Notes: generated from the letters alone by a model not told the origin. Shown: positions 9,632-18,157, counted from the first letter of the stretch. The stretch: DNA of 55,345 nucleotides from Planctomycetota bacterium (GCA_028278425.1 JANQEJ010000362.1:1-55345); one strand, 5' to 3'. A program made the numbers and translations.

Positions 9632-9892
9632 GACCGATTCGTCGTTGTCGTCCCAACCGGGAAAGACGAGCAGGGCCGGATGACACCTCAAAGCTCGCGC
9701 AAGCACCTTGGCGCGTTCCACGCCGAGATTCACACGGTCGTTCTCGATCGCCGAGAGAGTCGATTGCGAGATCCCGGTCCGCGCGGACAGCTCGTTCTGG
9801 CTCAGCTCTTGGAGCTCGCGCATGATGCGCACTGATTCGCCAACGGACACGTCAACGTGCTGCCGCGTCTTTCGGTACTCCTTACGTGCCAC
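9626..9892 (-). CDS. XRE-family helix-turn-helix regulator
   Basis: An 88-residue protein whose core (SVRIMRELQELSQNELSARTGISQSTLSAIENDRVNLGVERAKVLARAL, read here in pieces of the Cro/C1 HTH_3 fold) is a complete five-helix XRE domain, with recognition helix around GISQSTLSAIE. GTG start at 9892; stop lies in the outer box of attC-like site A. XRE proteins in such islands are often antitoxins or cassette-borne regulators. No toxin of HigB or HipA type is adjacent, so it is either a lone regulator or the survivor of a pair. DNA target unknown. Confidence 0.85.
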   Translation of the reverse strand: MARKEYRKTRQHVDVSVGESVRIMRELQELSQNELSARTGISQSTLSAIENDRVNLGVERAKVLARALRCHPALLVFPGWDDNDESVA

Positions 9893-9984
9893 GGTTCACG
9901 AAATCGACCTGTTGCGCGACATCAAGAACCCGTCGCGCGACGCTGACGTGGGGCCGGCGCACCGCGGAGAATCCCTCCGTGCTG

Positions 9985-10048
9985 ACACAACGCCTTGCCG
10001 ATGACCGGCGCGGCGAAGCCCCGTCCGTTTGATCGGCTGTGGTTAGCC
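9985..10048 (-). other. attC-like site B (after the DUF6236-like gene)
   Basis: In cassette orientation the outer boxes are GGCTAAC (10048-10042) and GTTGTGT (9991-9985), close to the RYYYAAC/GTTRRRY consensus. The inner pair GCCGAT (9997-10002) and ATCGGC (10032-10037) is perfectly complementary. The centre contains GGC-GAA-GCC within CGG/CCG arms. The upstream gene stop (TAG) is four bases before the first box. This is the best-formed site of the four. Confidence 0.65.
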
Positions 10049-10052
10049 TGAG

Positions 10053-11093
10053 CTACTTGAGCTTCTTGCGATAGCCGTAGACATAGGCGAAGTCGCCGTA
10101 GTTCTCCGCCAGAGAATCTGGCAGCTTCACATCCCTTGTCAGCACCTTGAGGCCGGCGCTGACGCCTACAGCGGCTAGTGCGGCAAGGGGCTGCCCGATG
10201 CTCAACAACCCGGCACCCAAAAGGGCAGGAACGACGTGCCCGGGATTCAGGCTCACGAATGCCTTGAGAGTCTCGGCCGTTCGCTGTATGGGGCTTTTTT
10301 CCAGAGCACGTGCAATCCCAGCGAGCGCAGCGTCGATTTCATCAGTGACGGCAACGAGTTCGCCCTTGGGATCATCAGATCCAACAACGCGGGAGCCAAG
10401 AACGGACAGCGCGGCACGCAACCTTAGAAGCTCAGGCTGGTGCCCGTCCCTGAACTTCAGCACCTTCTCAATCGGAGTATCTGGCGCCGGAACCGGAAGA
10501 GCATCTATCAATGCGACCTCCACTGCATGTCGGTCAATCTTGCTCCCAGCAATCAACCGCCCAACGCTGAAGTCATGCAGGATTGACCATCTCCAAGATC
10601 CAGCAAACCTCTCATTGAGTTCGCCGCAGGCGATGCACATTCCGATCTGATGGGCTGCCTCGAGTTGCTCGGGAGCGAACCCCAGCAATTCAACATTAGC
10701 GACCTTCTCCCGCCGCTCTGCCTCGTACATCTGAAGTTGGATGGCAGCATCGATCTGCGGATACCCTGTAGTCTTGTGAACCAGGGCGTGCTCCATCGTA
10801 AAGCTGCCTAGCCTGGCCTGCGGCAGGTCGGCGGCTGTGGGAATCCCAGCATCGGAGAGCACCGTCTCTTGGATGAAGACGTCATAAGTCTTGAGGATGC
10901 CCTCCTTCTGCAGCATTTCGAAGTCAGTTCCCTTCGAGACTCTCGCTCCGAGTCCATTCGCGACGAGTGAGACAATCTCGTCCCAGTAGAGGAGGAGCTT
11001 CCTGAGTTCGGGATCATCGATTCCGCCGTGAATCTTGATCATTCGGGGGCGGTCGATCTCGAATCTCACGGGGACGACGATGCCTCGCTTCAT
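10053..11093 (-). CDS. Cassette-borne protein, DUF6236-like
   Basis: A 346-residue protein. It starts MKRGIVVPVRFEIDRPRMIKI, carries LRKLLLYWDEIVSLVANGLG, and ends in a hydrophobic stretch (GHVVPALLGAGLLSIGQPLAALAAVGVSAG) plus a short YVYGYRKKLK tail. The N-terminal pattern (short KGI-V start, LLLYWDEI) resembles DUF6236, an uncharacterised family found in defence and mobile islands. I chose ATG 11093 because GGAAGG lies five bases upstream; GTG at 11099 sits on top of that site. The composition is clearly less GC-rich than the flanks. Followed by attC-like site B. The hydrophobic C-terminal segment suggests membrane contact, as in some abortive-infection proteins, but that is speculation. 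Confidence 0.72.
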   Translation of the reverse strand: MKRGIVVPVRFEIDRPRMIKIHGGIDDPELRKLLLYWDEIVSLVANGLGARVSKGTDFEMLQKEGILKTYDVFIQETVLSDAGIPTAADLPQARLGSFTMEHALVHKTTGYPQIDAAIQLQMYEAERREKVANVELLGFAPEQLEAAHQIGMCIACGELNERFAGSWRWSILHDFSVGRLIAGSKIDRHAVEVALIDALPVPAPDTPIEKVLKFRDGHQPELLRLRAALSVLGSRVVGSDDPKGELVAVTDEIDAALAGIARALEKSPIQRTAETLKAFVSLNPGHVVPALLGAGLLSIGQPLAALAAVGVSAGLKVLTRDVKLPDSLAENYGDFAYVYGYRKKLK

Positions 11094-11132
11094 ACGCACC
11101 TTCCTTCCGGCAACCCGGTGTCCATAGCCGTG

Positions 11133-11197
11133 GTGCGGCTAGCGCGATGGCGATCAGCGGCGGCGCGAAGCGCCGTCTGCTGCGGCCTCTTATGTGC
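11133..11197 (-). other. attC-like site C
   Basis: Central stem CGGCGC-GAA-GCGCCG (11161-11175) is identical in sequence to that of site D. Flanking CAGC (11155-11158) pairs with GCTG (11179-11182). Outer boxes CACATAAG (containing the TAA stop of the upstream cassette gene) and GCTAGCC are degenerate relative to consensus. Position and order match the other sites. Confidence 0.6.
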
Positions 11198-11792
11198 CAT
11201 TTTCACTCTGCTGCGCAGGGTCGGGGCTAGAGAGTTGATCAGCAACGCCTCCGATCCATTCGAGCACCGACTCGAACTCGACAAAGGAAATGTACGCATT
11301 GTTGGCTGCGATCCCCTCATTTGTGATCCAGGTCGTGTGGCCTGTCTCGGGGAGCTCATGCCGGCTGGCGTTGTACACACCATTCAGGTGTTCCCACTCG
11401 CTGCCGTCGCCATGAGTGAAGAGGTTGGTACTCGTGAACTTGCGAAGGTAATCCCCCGCCTGATAAGCCTGCGCTACTGCAGCCTCCAATCGGTGGAGCG
11501 TTCGGAAGTACAGCGAGAATCGATCCCGCCGGTCAGATACGTACTCACGTAGTCCTTCAACGCCCATCCCGTATTCCTCAAACGCCGCTTCAGATCTGCG
11601 CAAGAACGCAAACGCTATCGCGCGGGCGGGATCCTTCAGGTTGTAGCGCAGCATCGTGTTCACGACAAAGTTCTTCACCCAATGCGCGCTCTCGGGAAAC
11701 CGATCGGATATGTCTGATGCACCACACTTGGTCAAGCTAGTGAGGTGAGGGCAGACGTACTTCGCGATGGCGTGAGATGACAGAGAGATCAT
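11190..11792 (-). CDS. Cassette-borne hypothetical protein
   Basis: A 200-residue, mostly helical soluble protein (MISLSSHAIAKYVCPHLTSL...HRLEAAVAQAYQAGDYLRKF...SEWEHLNGVYNASRHELPE). No family recognised. The start at ATG 11792 is preferred because a longer version from 11852 would read through attC-like site D. The stop codon TAA is inside the outer box of site C, as usual in integron cassettes. The helical make-up with a conserved-looking N-A-S-R-H-E segment is compatible with a HEPN-like or sensor protein, but there is no firm motif. Confidence 0.68.
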   Translation of the reverse strand: MISLSSHAIAKYVCPHLTSLTKCGASDISDRFPESAHWVKNFVVNTMLRYNLKDPARAIAFAFLRRSEAAFEEYGMGVEGLREYVSDRRDRFSLYFRTLHRLEAAVAQAYQAGDYLRKFTSTNLFTHGDGSEWEHLNGVYNASRHELPETGHTTWITNEGIAANNAYISFVEFESVLEWIGGVADQLSSPDPAQQSENGT

Positions 11793-11809
11793 TCGAGATC
11801 CCGTAAGCA

Positions 11810-11869
11810 CATAACGCGGTTGCGATAAACGGCGGCGCGAAGCGCCGTCCAATGGATCGGTGGGTTATG
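11810..11869 (-). other. attC-like site D
   Basis: Outer boxes CATAAC (11810-11815) and GTTATG (11864-11869) are perfect complements. Inner CGAT (11823-11826) pairs with ATCG (11856-11859), and the centre is CGGCGC-GAA-GCGCCG (11833-11847). The TAA stop of the upstream gene lies inside the right-hand box. Unpaired bases between boxes give the imperfect-palindrome look of folded attC sites. Confidence 0.67.
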
Positions 11870-12347
11870 CGGATTGCTGGGCATGCAACTCAACCCTCCA
11901 CCTGGTCAGGCAATCAAGAAGACCGGCAAAACGGGGCCGCTGAGGGTCCACGAGTTCCCCGAGAGCCGTCGCCATCGGATATGAAGACTCGCGATTAATG
12001 CCGAGGCATCCGACGCGGTCGGCGGTGCGCTGCTGGGCGGGACTCAGCTTGTTCTCAGGCCACTCATCGCAGTGCTTCCAGAAATTGGCACAGGCGTTCA
12101 CCAAAGTCGCCATAGATTCGCCTGTTCGATGCTTAGGCCCACAGGCCAGCAACGCCGCCTTATCCGACACGCAGCCCATTGTGGCGGTGAGATAGCCTTG
12201 GCACGCGACAAAACCCAGACCTGTCATGTACTCGAGGTTGTCGACGACCAACTCGAAGCTCTCGGGTGAATCATGCAGAGCGGCAATGCGATCATCGATC
12301 AAGTTCACGAAGCTCGTCAGAGAGTTTAGATCGACGTCTAGGATCAT
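11865..12347 (-). CDS. Cassette-borne hypothetical protein
   Basis: A 160-residue soluble protein (MILDVDLNSLTSFVNLIDDRIAAL...ACANFWKHCDEWPENKLSP...LDCLTRWRVELHAQQSA). No family recognised. Cys- and Trp-containing helical segments around residues 80-125 are its most distinctive part. ATG 12347 is the first good start; an extension to 12416 would be arginine/proline-rich and unlike the rest. Stop is in attC-like site D. It is the first gene of the putative array in the direction of transcription, and upstream 12348-12554 I see no integrase or clear attI, only a GGTCCG/CGGACC inverted repeat at 12408-12426. Confidence 0.66.
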   Translation of the reverse strand: MILDVDLNSLTSFVNLIDDRIAALHDSPESFELVVDNLEYMTGLGFVACQGYLTATMGCVSDKAALLACGPKHRTGESMATLVNACANFWKHCDEWPENKLSPAQQRTADRVGCLGINRESSYPMATALGELVDPQRPRFAGLLDCLTRWRVELHAQQSA

Positions 12348-12554
12348 CGCTTCACCGACATAACTCGTCTTCGACGGACCTCTTCTAACAAGCAAGCACG
12401 GCCAGCCGGTCCGCATAAGCCGGACCCTCCATGCCGGTCATGAAACCGAACCACTTGGAGCGAACGAACATCCGAACCTCTACGGGTAGTCAGGAAAGAG
12501 CACTCGACGGACCAGTGTATCGCAGCCAGAGGCGACTTTCCCACTCGGTCGCGC

Positions 12555-14588
12555 TCACCCACCGCGCTTAACGCCGTCGAATCGGTATCCACCGCCCTCC
12601 TCCGGCTTCCAGCGAAGCTCGAACGAGATCAGAGCGCCGTGCACCTCGAGGACGAGGTCGTCTTCGGGCACCCCCTCGAACTCCGCGACGCCGTCGAAGC
12701 GTAGGCGGATCGAGCCGCCCTCGATGAGGTTCTCCTCTGGGCGGTACGACTCCGTCCCGTACCGCAACCGGAACACCGGCTTCAGGATCGAGATCTCCCG
12801 GGGGAGCACGATCGTCACGTCATCGTCGAAGAACCGCTCGGAGTCGATCTCGAGCGTAATCTCCCGGTCGAGCGCCCCCAGCGCCTTCTCGACCAGCACG
12901 TTCGTCGCCCCCTTCGGCACGCGCGGCATGCGGGCGTACTTGAAGTCGATCGTGTCGACCCACACCACCGCCTCGTTCGACACGACGATCGCCCGCTGCG
13001 CGTAGACGTCCTCCCGGTCCTTGTCGAGACCGTAGAGATCCATTGTGATCTCCATCTCGCCGAAGTCCGTCGTCTCGTGCGCCTCCACGTCCGGTTGGGT
13101 CTCCGACGCGAAGGTTTCGTAGTCGTCCGTGTGCATGTCCGTGAACTGGAGGCACAGGATCAAGGTCGCGTTGTGGAGCGTGCGGTCGCTGCGGTTGCGG
13201 ATGGCGAGCTCGTAGCGGTTGCCGAAGAACGTCGGGTCGATCTCGAGGTCGAGGTAGACGTCCTCCGGGAAGATCTGCGGGAAGTAGTCGCCGAGGAGCT
13301 CCTCGCAGAAGTACACGTCGTAGACGATGAGGTCCCACTGCGCCTGGCTGCGGCGGCGGGCGAAGTGGTCCATCACGCGCTTCTTGCCGGTTTCGAAGTC
13401 GCCGGCTTCGAAGTCGAGCTTGGCGGTTTGGAGCTCCGGGCTGAACCAGGCGGCGCCGAGCATCGTGGCCTTGTAGAGCTCGCGGATCGAGTTGCCCGAG
13501 CGCGACTTGCGCAGGTAGGCGGTGCGCACGCGGTAGGGGTCGAGCAGCTCGCCGAGGAGGTCGGCCTGGCGCGGGTAGTTCGCGGAGGACTGCTCGAAGA
13601 GCAAACGCGCCTCCTCCCCGTTGCCGCGGCGCGCTTCATTCACGCCTTGCAGCAGGAGCGCCGGCGCCGACGCGCCCGGGTGGCGGCGCACGTAGTCCGC
13701 CAACAGCTCCCCCACCTCGTCGCGCTCGAGGTTCGCGGCCTCGCCGCTCTCGATCATCGCGAGGGCCTTGAGAAGATGAGCCTCCTTCTCGTGCGGCGCC
13801 ATCGCGATCGCGGCGTCGGCGGCCTCGGCGGCGGCGGCCCAGTCCTGCTTGTACGCGGCGAGGTACGCGCGGTCGCGGTGCAGGCACAGGCGGTCCCACT
13901 CGTCGAGCACGTCCCAGTAAACCTTCGAGTGGCGCGTGTTCGCGTCGACCAGCTCGGTCTGCAACGAGCGCAGCTCCTGGACGAGCCGGTTGCGCTCGCC
14001 CTCGGCGTCCTCGAGCTCCGCGACGATCGAGCTCGTGTCGAGCTCGACCGACGGTGTCTCCGCGATCCCGCCGCCAACGGCGAAGCGGCCGTCGATCTGC
14101 GCGGCCTTCGTGAAGCTCAGGAGCCCCATCCAGCGCCGGGCGAAGCCCCACGCCGCCTCCTGCTCGTCGAGCTCGGACTGCGTCTCGTACAGCCGGAACA
14201 GGATGTCCAGCACCTCCTCGCGCGCCGTGAGCACCGCCGGGTCGACGCCGCGGTAGTCCTGCTTGCTCAGGAGGCTGACGTACTCCTCCACCGACGAGGC
14301 GTTCTCGAGCGCCAGGTCCATCTCGTGCAACACGCGCACGGTGCGGTCGACGTCGATGCCCTCCGGCTCGATGCGGCCGCCCTTCTCGGCCTCGCGCAGG
14401 GCCTCGAGCACGGGCGAGAAGGTCTCCGCCACCGCGTCGCGGTGCTCGTCCGCGCGCTTGTCCTTGACCTTGGACTCGAGGAAGTAGCCCGCGACGCCGA
14501 TCCCGACGCAGACCAGGATCAGGATCGCCAGGACCTTGAAGATCCAGCGGGTGAAGCCGCTCCCCTCTTCTTCTTCGTTAGCTGCCAT
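12555..14588 (-). CDS. Membrane-anchored TPR/coiled-coil protein
   Basis: A 677-residue protein with an acidic N terminus (MAANEEEEGSG), one transmembrane helix (about residues 16-36, IFKVLAILILVCVGIGVAGYF), and a long helical region. A coiled coil lies around SIVAELEDAEGERNRLVQEL (about residues 195-225), and TPR-like helices follow (DWAAAAEAADAAIAMAPHEKEAHLL). Beyond about residue 430 comes a beta-rich C-terminal region. Function unknown. ATG 14588 lies within the 3' end of the EcsC gene (11-base overlap), so translation is probably coupled. Topology predicts a large extracytoplasmic part. Confidence 0.78.
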   Translation of the reverse strand: MAANEEEEGSGFTRWIFKVLAILILVCVGIGVAGYFLESKVKDKRADEHRDAVAETFSPVLEALREAEKGGRIEPEGIDVDRTVRVLHEMDLALENASSVEEYVSLLSKQDYRGVDPAVLTAREEVLDILFRLYETQSELDEQEAAWGFARRWMGLLSFTKAAQIDGRFAVGGGIAETPSVELDTSSIVAELEDAEGERNRLVQELRSLQTELVDANTRHSKVYWDVLDEWDRLCLHRDRAYLAAYKQDWAAAAEAADAAIAMAPHEKEAHLLKALAMIESGEAANLERDEVGELLADYVRRHPGASAPALLLQGVNEARRGNGEEARLLFEQSSANYPRQADLLGELLDPYRVRTAYLRKSRSGNSIRELYKATMLGAAWFSPELQTAKLDFEAGDFETGKKRVMDHFARRRSQAQWDLIVYDVYFCEELLGDYFPQIFPEDVYLDLEIDPTFFGNRYELAIRNRSDRTLHNATLILCLQFTDMHTDDYETFASETQPDVEAHETTDFGEMEITMDLYGLDKDREDVYAQRAIVVSNEAVVWVDTIDFKYARMPRVPKGATNVLVEKALGALDREITLEIDSERFFDDDVTIVLPREISILKPVFRLRYGTESYRPEENLIEGGSIRLRFDGVAEFEGVPEDDLVLEVHGALISFELRWKPEEGGGYRFDGVKRGG

Positions 14589-15399
14589 GCGTTCCCCCGG
14601 CGGGCGGGAGCTCCTTCGGTTGGCGGATGCCTTCGAACTCCGTGCGCACGAGCTCGGTGCCGTAGCGCTTCTCTAGCCGCTTCACGATGAAGTGACCGCG
14701 CGCTAGGTTTTGGAAGTGCGACATGAAGACGGTGTTCACGAGCGCTCCGCTCGCCGCGCCGACGACCGGCACGGCTTCGAGCAGGAACTTGTCCTGGACC
14801 ACGACGCCGAAGCGCGTCGCCACCTTGTCCACGAGCCGGACGATGACCGGCGCGCCCTCCCGCGACATGCCCTTGGCGGCGACGTGGCTCGCGGTGTCGG
14901 AGAGCGTCTTCGAGAGCGCGGCGCGAACCGCGAAGTAGCCGGTCTCCGCCGCGTCGTCGTCCTTCGACGGACCGCCGAGGGCGAACACCTCGACGCAGGC
15001 GAGCTTCGTATCGATCTCGTCGAGGTCGTGCCCCTCGCTGCGCGCGATGTCGGCGATCGAGCGCAGCATGATCACCGTCGTGATCGGAAGCTCGATCGCG
15101 AGGCCGGGCAGGCCGAAGAGGCCGCCGACCGCGCCCGACGCGGCGGTGGCGAGCTTGTGCTTGCCGTCCGAGCTGAGGTCCTGCTCGCGCCGCAGCGTCG
15201 TCAGCGCGACGCGCAGCGCCTTCTCCAGCGACTCGCGGGTGATGCCGTTGACCTTGCGCGCCATGCTCTCCGGCAGGAGGTCGAGGCTCTTCTCGATCGG
15301 CTTGCCGAGGATCCCGGTGAGCGTGACGAGCAGCCCACGCTTCTCCAGCAGGCGGCGGGCGTGCGCGAGGGTCCGTAGTTCCTCTTCCCCCAGGGGCAT
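14578..15399 (-). CDS. EcsC family protein
   Basis: A 273-residue protein matching the EcsC family. It has the Gly-rich hydrophobic hairpin AASGAVGGLFGLPGLAIELP followed by TTVIMLRSIADIAR, and the C-terminal GALVNTVFMSHFQNLARGHF signature. EcsC was named from the Bacillus ecs locus but its role is not settled; members are peripheral or inserted membrane proteins. Start ATG 15399 rather than the upstream GTG at 15450 avoids an Arg-rich extension. Ten bases separate it from the upstream spermidine-synthase-like gene, and it overlaps the TPR gene downstream, so the three form an operon. Confidence 0.85.
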   Translation of the reverse strand: MPLGEEELRTLAHARRLLEKRGLLVTLTGILGKPIEKSLDLLPESMARKVNGITRESLEKALRVALTTLRREQDLSSDGKHKLATAASGAVGGLFGLPGLAIELPITTVIMLRSIADIARSEGHDLDEIDTKLACVEVFALGGPSKDDDAAETGYFAVRAALSKTLSDTASHVAAKGMSREGAPVIVRLVDKVATRFGVVVQDKFLLEAVPVVGAASGALVNTVFMSHFQNLARGHFIVKRLEKRYGTELVRTEFEGIRQPKELPPAGGTHGS

Positions 15400-15409
15400 A
15401 GCCCCGACC

Positions 15410-18055
15410 CTACGCGCTCGGGCCCCCGGAATTCGAGGCCGCCGAGGCAAGTTTCGGCGCGGCCAGCCAGGCGCCCGCGTACACCAGGGCGCCGATCCAG
15501 ACGACCGCGTTGAAGCCGAGGGCGATGGAGAGTACGACGGTCAGGACGCTCCCGATCACCGACGTGTAGCCGTTGATGCCCCAGGCCCAGGCGACGAGCG
15601 CGGACGAGCCCTTCGCGAGGCGGCCGACGCCGAGCGCGAAGGGCATCCCCATCGCGAGGGCGAGCGGCGCGAGCAGCACCACGGCGATCGCGATGCGCGC
15701 TGGCGTGGGAAGCTGAAGCGTCGCGTCGAAGAGGAAGTCGCAGAGCAGCGGATAGACGAGCGCGAGCACGACGACAACGGCGAGCGCGCGGCGCGGCTCG
15801 CCGACCTTGGAGGAGAGCGCGCTCCCGATGCCGCTGAAGATCAGCACGCTGAAGAGCACGACAGCGAGCGAATACAGCGGGCTTCCGAGATAGAGGATGA
15901 ACTTCTGCGCGAGCACGACCTCGACCAGGATGAACCCGAGGCCGAGCGCACCGAAGTACGAGAGCACCGGCGTCAACTTTCCCGCGGATCCCCCGCCGAG
16001 CCGCATCAGCGGCACGATCACGAACACCCAGGCCACGACCGCCAGCAGCCCGAGCAGGATCACGAGGATCCCGTGCGCGGTGATCCCGCCCAGCACGTTG
16101 AAGAAGCTCTCCTTCTCACGGAGATGGCTGAAGCGCGACGTCTCGAAGAAGAACGGGCGGTTGTCGGTCGGCGGCGCGACGTCGTAGGGATAAGCAGCCA
16201 GGAACGCGTCTTTGTCCTCGGCCTGCGCGAAGAGCTCGTAGTGGTTCGGCGCGGGCTGGCCGGTGACCGGGTGCAGGAACGTCGACGGCCGCCGCGGGTG
16301 GTAGAGCGGACGGAAGTCCTTCTCGACGCAAGTCGCGTCGAGGATCGCGAGCTGCTCGTCGGTGAAGGCCGTCTTGCCGTACAGGATGACGGAGAAGCCG
16401 TTGCTCTCGACGAGGTAGACGTGCTGGCCGGGGTCGGCGACGCCGCGCTCGGCGAGCACCGTCCACGCGAGCACGAAGAGCCGCAGGGTGTTGCGCGGGA
16501 AGCCTTCGCTGTCCGGCAGGACCCAGCGCGTCAGCGTCACGAACCCGTCGTCGCGCGTGTGGTCGAGGTAGGTGCCGAAGGCCTCCGCGGTGTAGAGGAA
16601 GTTCTCCGAGAGGCTGAACGCCCCCGCCTGCGTCGTGCTCGCCGTGTCGACGCCCGAGAGCTGCACGACGTCGTAGACGTCGGGATCGCGCTCGAGGTAA
16701 TGCCGCCCCTCGGCGACGTGCACCGTCACCTCGGGATGTCGCTCCGGGTCGTACAGGCCGCCCTGGAAGTCGATCACCGAGCGCGCCGCACGAACGACGC
16801 CCGGGTTGATCTCGACACCGACGATGCGCTTCGCGCCGAACCGCTTGGCCGTCAAGAGGTCCATCCCGCCGCCGGCGCCGATGCAGAGGATCTCCGCGCC
16901 CGGCTTGATCCGGTGCACGAGGCTCGCGGGGAGGTACTCGAGGATCTCCGGCGGCTCGCCGGGCTCGCCGCGCTCGCCGCCGCCCCACTCCATGACGTTG
17001 GTCATGGCCCAGGAGTCGATCGTGATGCCCTTCTGCTTCGGGAACGGCCCGTCCCAGCGCGACGACAGGCCCCAGAGACCCCAATCCTTGTTGACGGCGG
17101 GCCACGTGAACGCGTCGACGCGGCTGAGCGAGGTCCACTCGGTGAACTCGATGAGCGACGCGTCGCGCTCCTCGACCAGTCCGTCCGCCCCCTTCGGCAG
17201 ATCGGCGAACGCGACCGACTTCCACTCGTCGTACGGCGTGCGGTAGAAGACCAGGTCGCCCTCGAGGCGGTACTCCGTGTAGACCGCCGTCGTGCCGTCG
17301 GCGAGCGTGACCTCGCGCGGTTTGTTGTTCTTGTCGAACTCCTCGACTTGGAACAGCGGCTTCGACTTCGGCGCCGCGAGGTGGAGCTGCTCCTCCCGGC
17401 CGTCCCAGGCGAACGCCGCGAGCAACAGGACGGTCGCGATCGCCGGCCAAACGTAGGTCCGCCAGTCGCAACCCACGGCGTAAAGGAGCCCCGCCACCGC
17501 CATCAGGAGCGCCCCGACGAGCACCGCGTCCGGCGCGCTGTTGTTCAGGAGGTCGAAGACGAGGATCGCCGCCGCGCACCCGGCGCCGGAACCGAGGAGG
17601 TTCGAGCTGTACACCACCCCCGCGCGATCGCGGTGGAAGGTCAGCGTCGCGCTGATCGTCGCACCGAGGAAGAAGAACGGCACGAGCAGCGCCAGGATCT
17701 GGAAGAGCAGCCCGCCCTGGTCGCGGTCGGCGATGACCGTCTGCGCGTCCACCTCGGTGTGGATGACGAGCCAGAGGACGAGCGCGGTGGACAGCGCGCT
17801 CCAGCCGGAGAGCCGCGCGAGGATCGCGGGCGCCCGCTCGACCAGCTCGGGCTTCAACGCGAGCCACACCCCGGACGTCGCGAAACCGAGCAGCGCGATC
17901 GAGATCACCAGGAACCCGAAGTGGTACCAGAGGATGATCGAGAAGATCTTCGTGAGCGCGATCTCGAACAGGAGCAGCCCGCAGGAGACCAGGAAGAGGG
18001 CTGCAAGTCTCAGCCCCGGAAGGGCCTGCGTCGGCGTCGGAGAGTCGGCGCTCAT
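15410..18055 (-). CDS. Membrane-embedded spermidine-synthase-like protein
   Basis: An 881-residue protein built as N-terminal membrane helices (about residues 15-220, six or seven segments), a soluble methyltransferase-fold domain (about residues 360-600), and a C-terminal membrane block (about 660-870, six or seven segments). The nucleotide-binding loop is EILCIGAGGGMDLLTAKRFG, followed by VGVEINPGVV, as in spermidine synthases. Where true aminopropyltransferases carry the catalytic acidic D-x-x-DP motif, this one has VQLSGVDTASTTQAGAFSLSE, a variant typical of the large membrane subfamily, so polyamine synthesis is unlikely. Substrate unknown. It heads a three-gene operon and faces the FKBP gene across a 102-base divergent spacer. 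Confidence 0.82.
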   Translation of the reverse strand: MSADSPTPTQALPGLRLAALFLVSCGLLLFEIALTKIFSIILWYHFGFLVISIALLGFATSGVWLALKPELVERAPAILARLSGWSALSTALVLWLVIHTEVDAQTVIADRDQGGLLFQILALLVPFFFLGATISATLTFHRDRAGVVYSSNLLGSGAGCAAAILVFDLLNNSAPDAVLVGALLMAVAGLLYAVGCDWRTYVWPAIATVLLLAAFAWDGREEQLHLAAPKSKPLFQVEEFDKNNKPREVTLADGTTAVYTEYRLEGDLVFYRTPYDEWKSVAFADLPKGADGLVEERDASLIEFTEWTSLSRVDAFTWPAVNKDWGLWGLSSRWDGPFPKQKGITIDSWAMTNVMEWGGGERGEPGEPPEILEYLPASLVHRIKPGAEILCIGAGGGMDLLTAKRFGAKRIVGVEINPGVVRAARSVIDFQGGLYDPERHPEVTVHVAEGRHYLERDPDVYDVVQLSGVDTASTTQAGAFSLSENFLYTAEAFGTYLDHTRDDGFVTLTRWVLPDSEGFPRNTLRLFVLAWTVLAERGVADPGQHVYLVESNGFSVILYGKTAFTDEQLAILDATCVEKDFRPLYHPRRPSTFLHPVTGQPAPNHYELFAQAEDKDAFLAAYPYDVAPPTDNRPFFFETSRFSHLREKESFFNVLGGITAHGILVILLGLLAVVAWVFVIVPLMRLGGGSAGKLTPVLSYFGALGLGFILVEVVLAQKFILYLGSPLYSLAVVLFSVLIFSGIGSALSSKVGEPRRALAVVVVLALVYPLLCDFLFDATLQLPTPARIAIAVVLLAPLALAMGMPFALGVGRLAKGSSALVAWAWGINGYTSVIGSVLTVVLSIALGFNAVVWIGALVYAGAWLAAPKLASAASNSGGPSA

Positions 18056-18157
18056 GGGCGGCCGGATCCTACGCGTCCGCCGACCGGGAGCAACCCGGTT
18101 CCACCTTCCAATCCGCTCGAAGCTGGGCTACCGTTCCCCGGCCGCGGAGGGAAGCCG

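Larger units (their letters stand above)
9571..12347 (-). mobile_element. Integrase-less integron cassette array (CALIN-like island)
   Basis: Four genes in a row on the minus strand (starts at 12347, 11792, 11093, 9892) each end inside or just before an imperfect palindrome of about 60 bases. Each palindrome has short complementary outer boxes, an inner complementary pair containing CGAT or CAGC, and a central GC-rich stem closing on GAA or GGA. Stop codons fall in or next to the outer box, the genes lack their own promoters, and the region is visibly less GC-rich than both flanks. This is the architecture of gene cassettes with attC sites. No intI gene or clear attI is in the window. The toxin-antitoxin pair at 9038-9510 may be a fifth cassette that lacks a visible site. 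Confidence 0.68.

Noticed and set aside
12408-12426. Inverted repeat GGTCCG/CGGACC as attI of the cassette array
   Set aside because: Too short and simple, with no adjacent integrase; it may just be a small hairpin.
12344-12592. Open frame upstream of the first cassette gene
   Set aside because: It overlaps the 5' end of one gene and the 3' end of another, has no Shine-Dalgarno and no recognisable domain.
15410-18055. True spermidine synthase
   Set aside because: The catalytic acidic motif is replaced and the protein is embedded in membrane helices at both ends.
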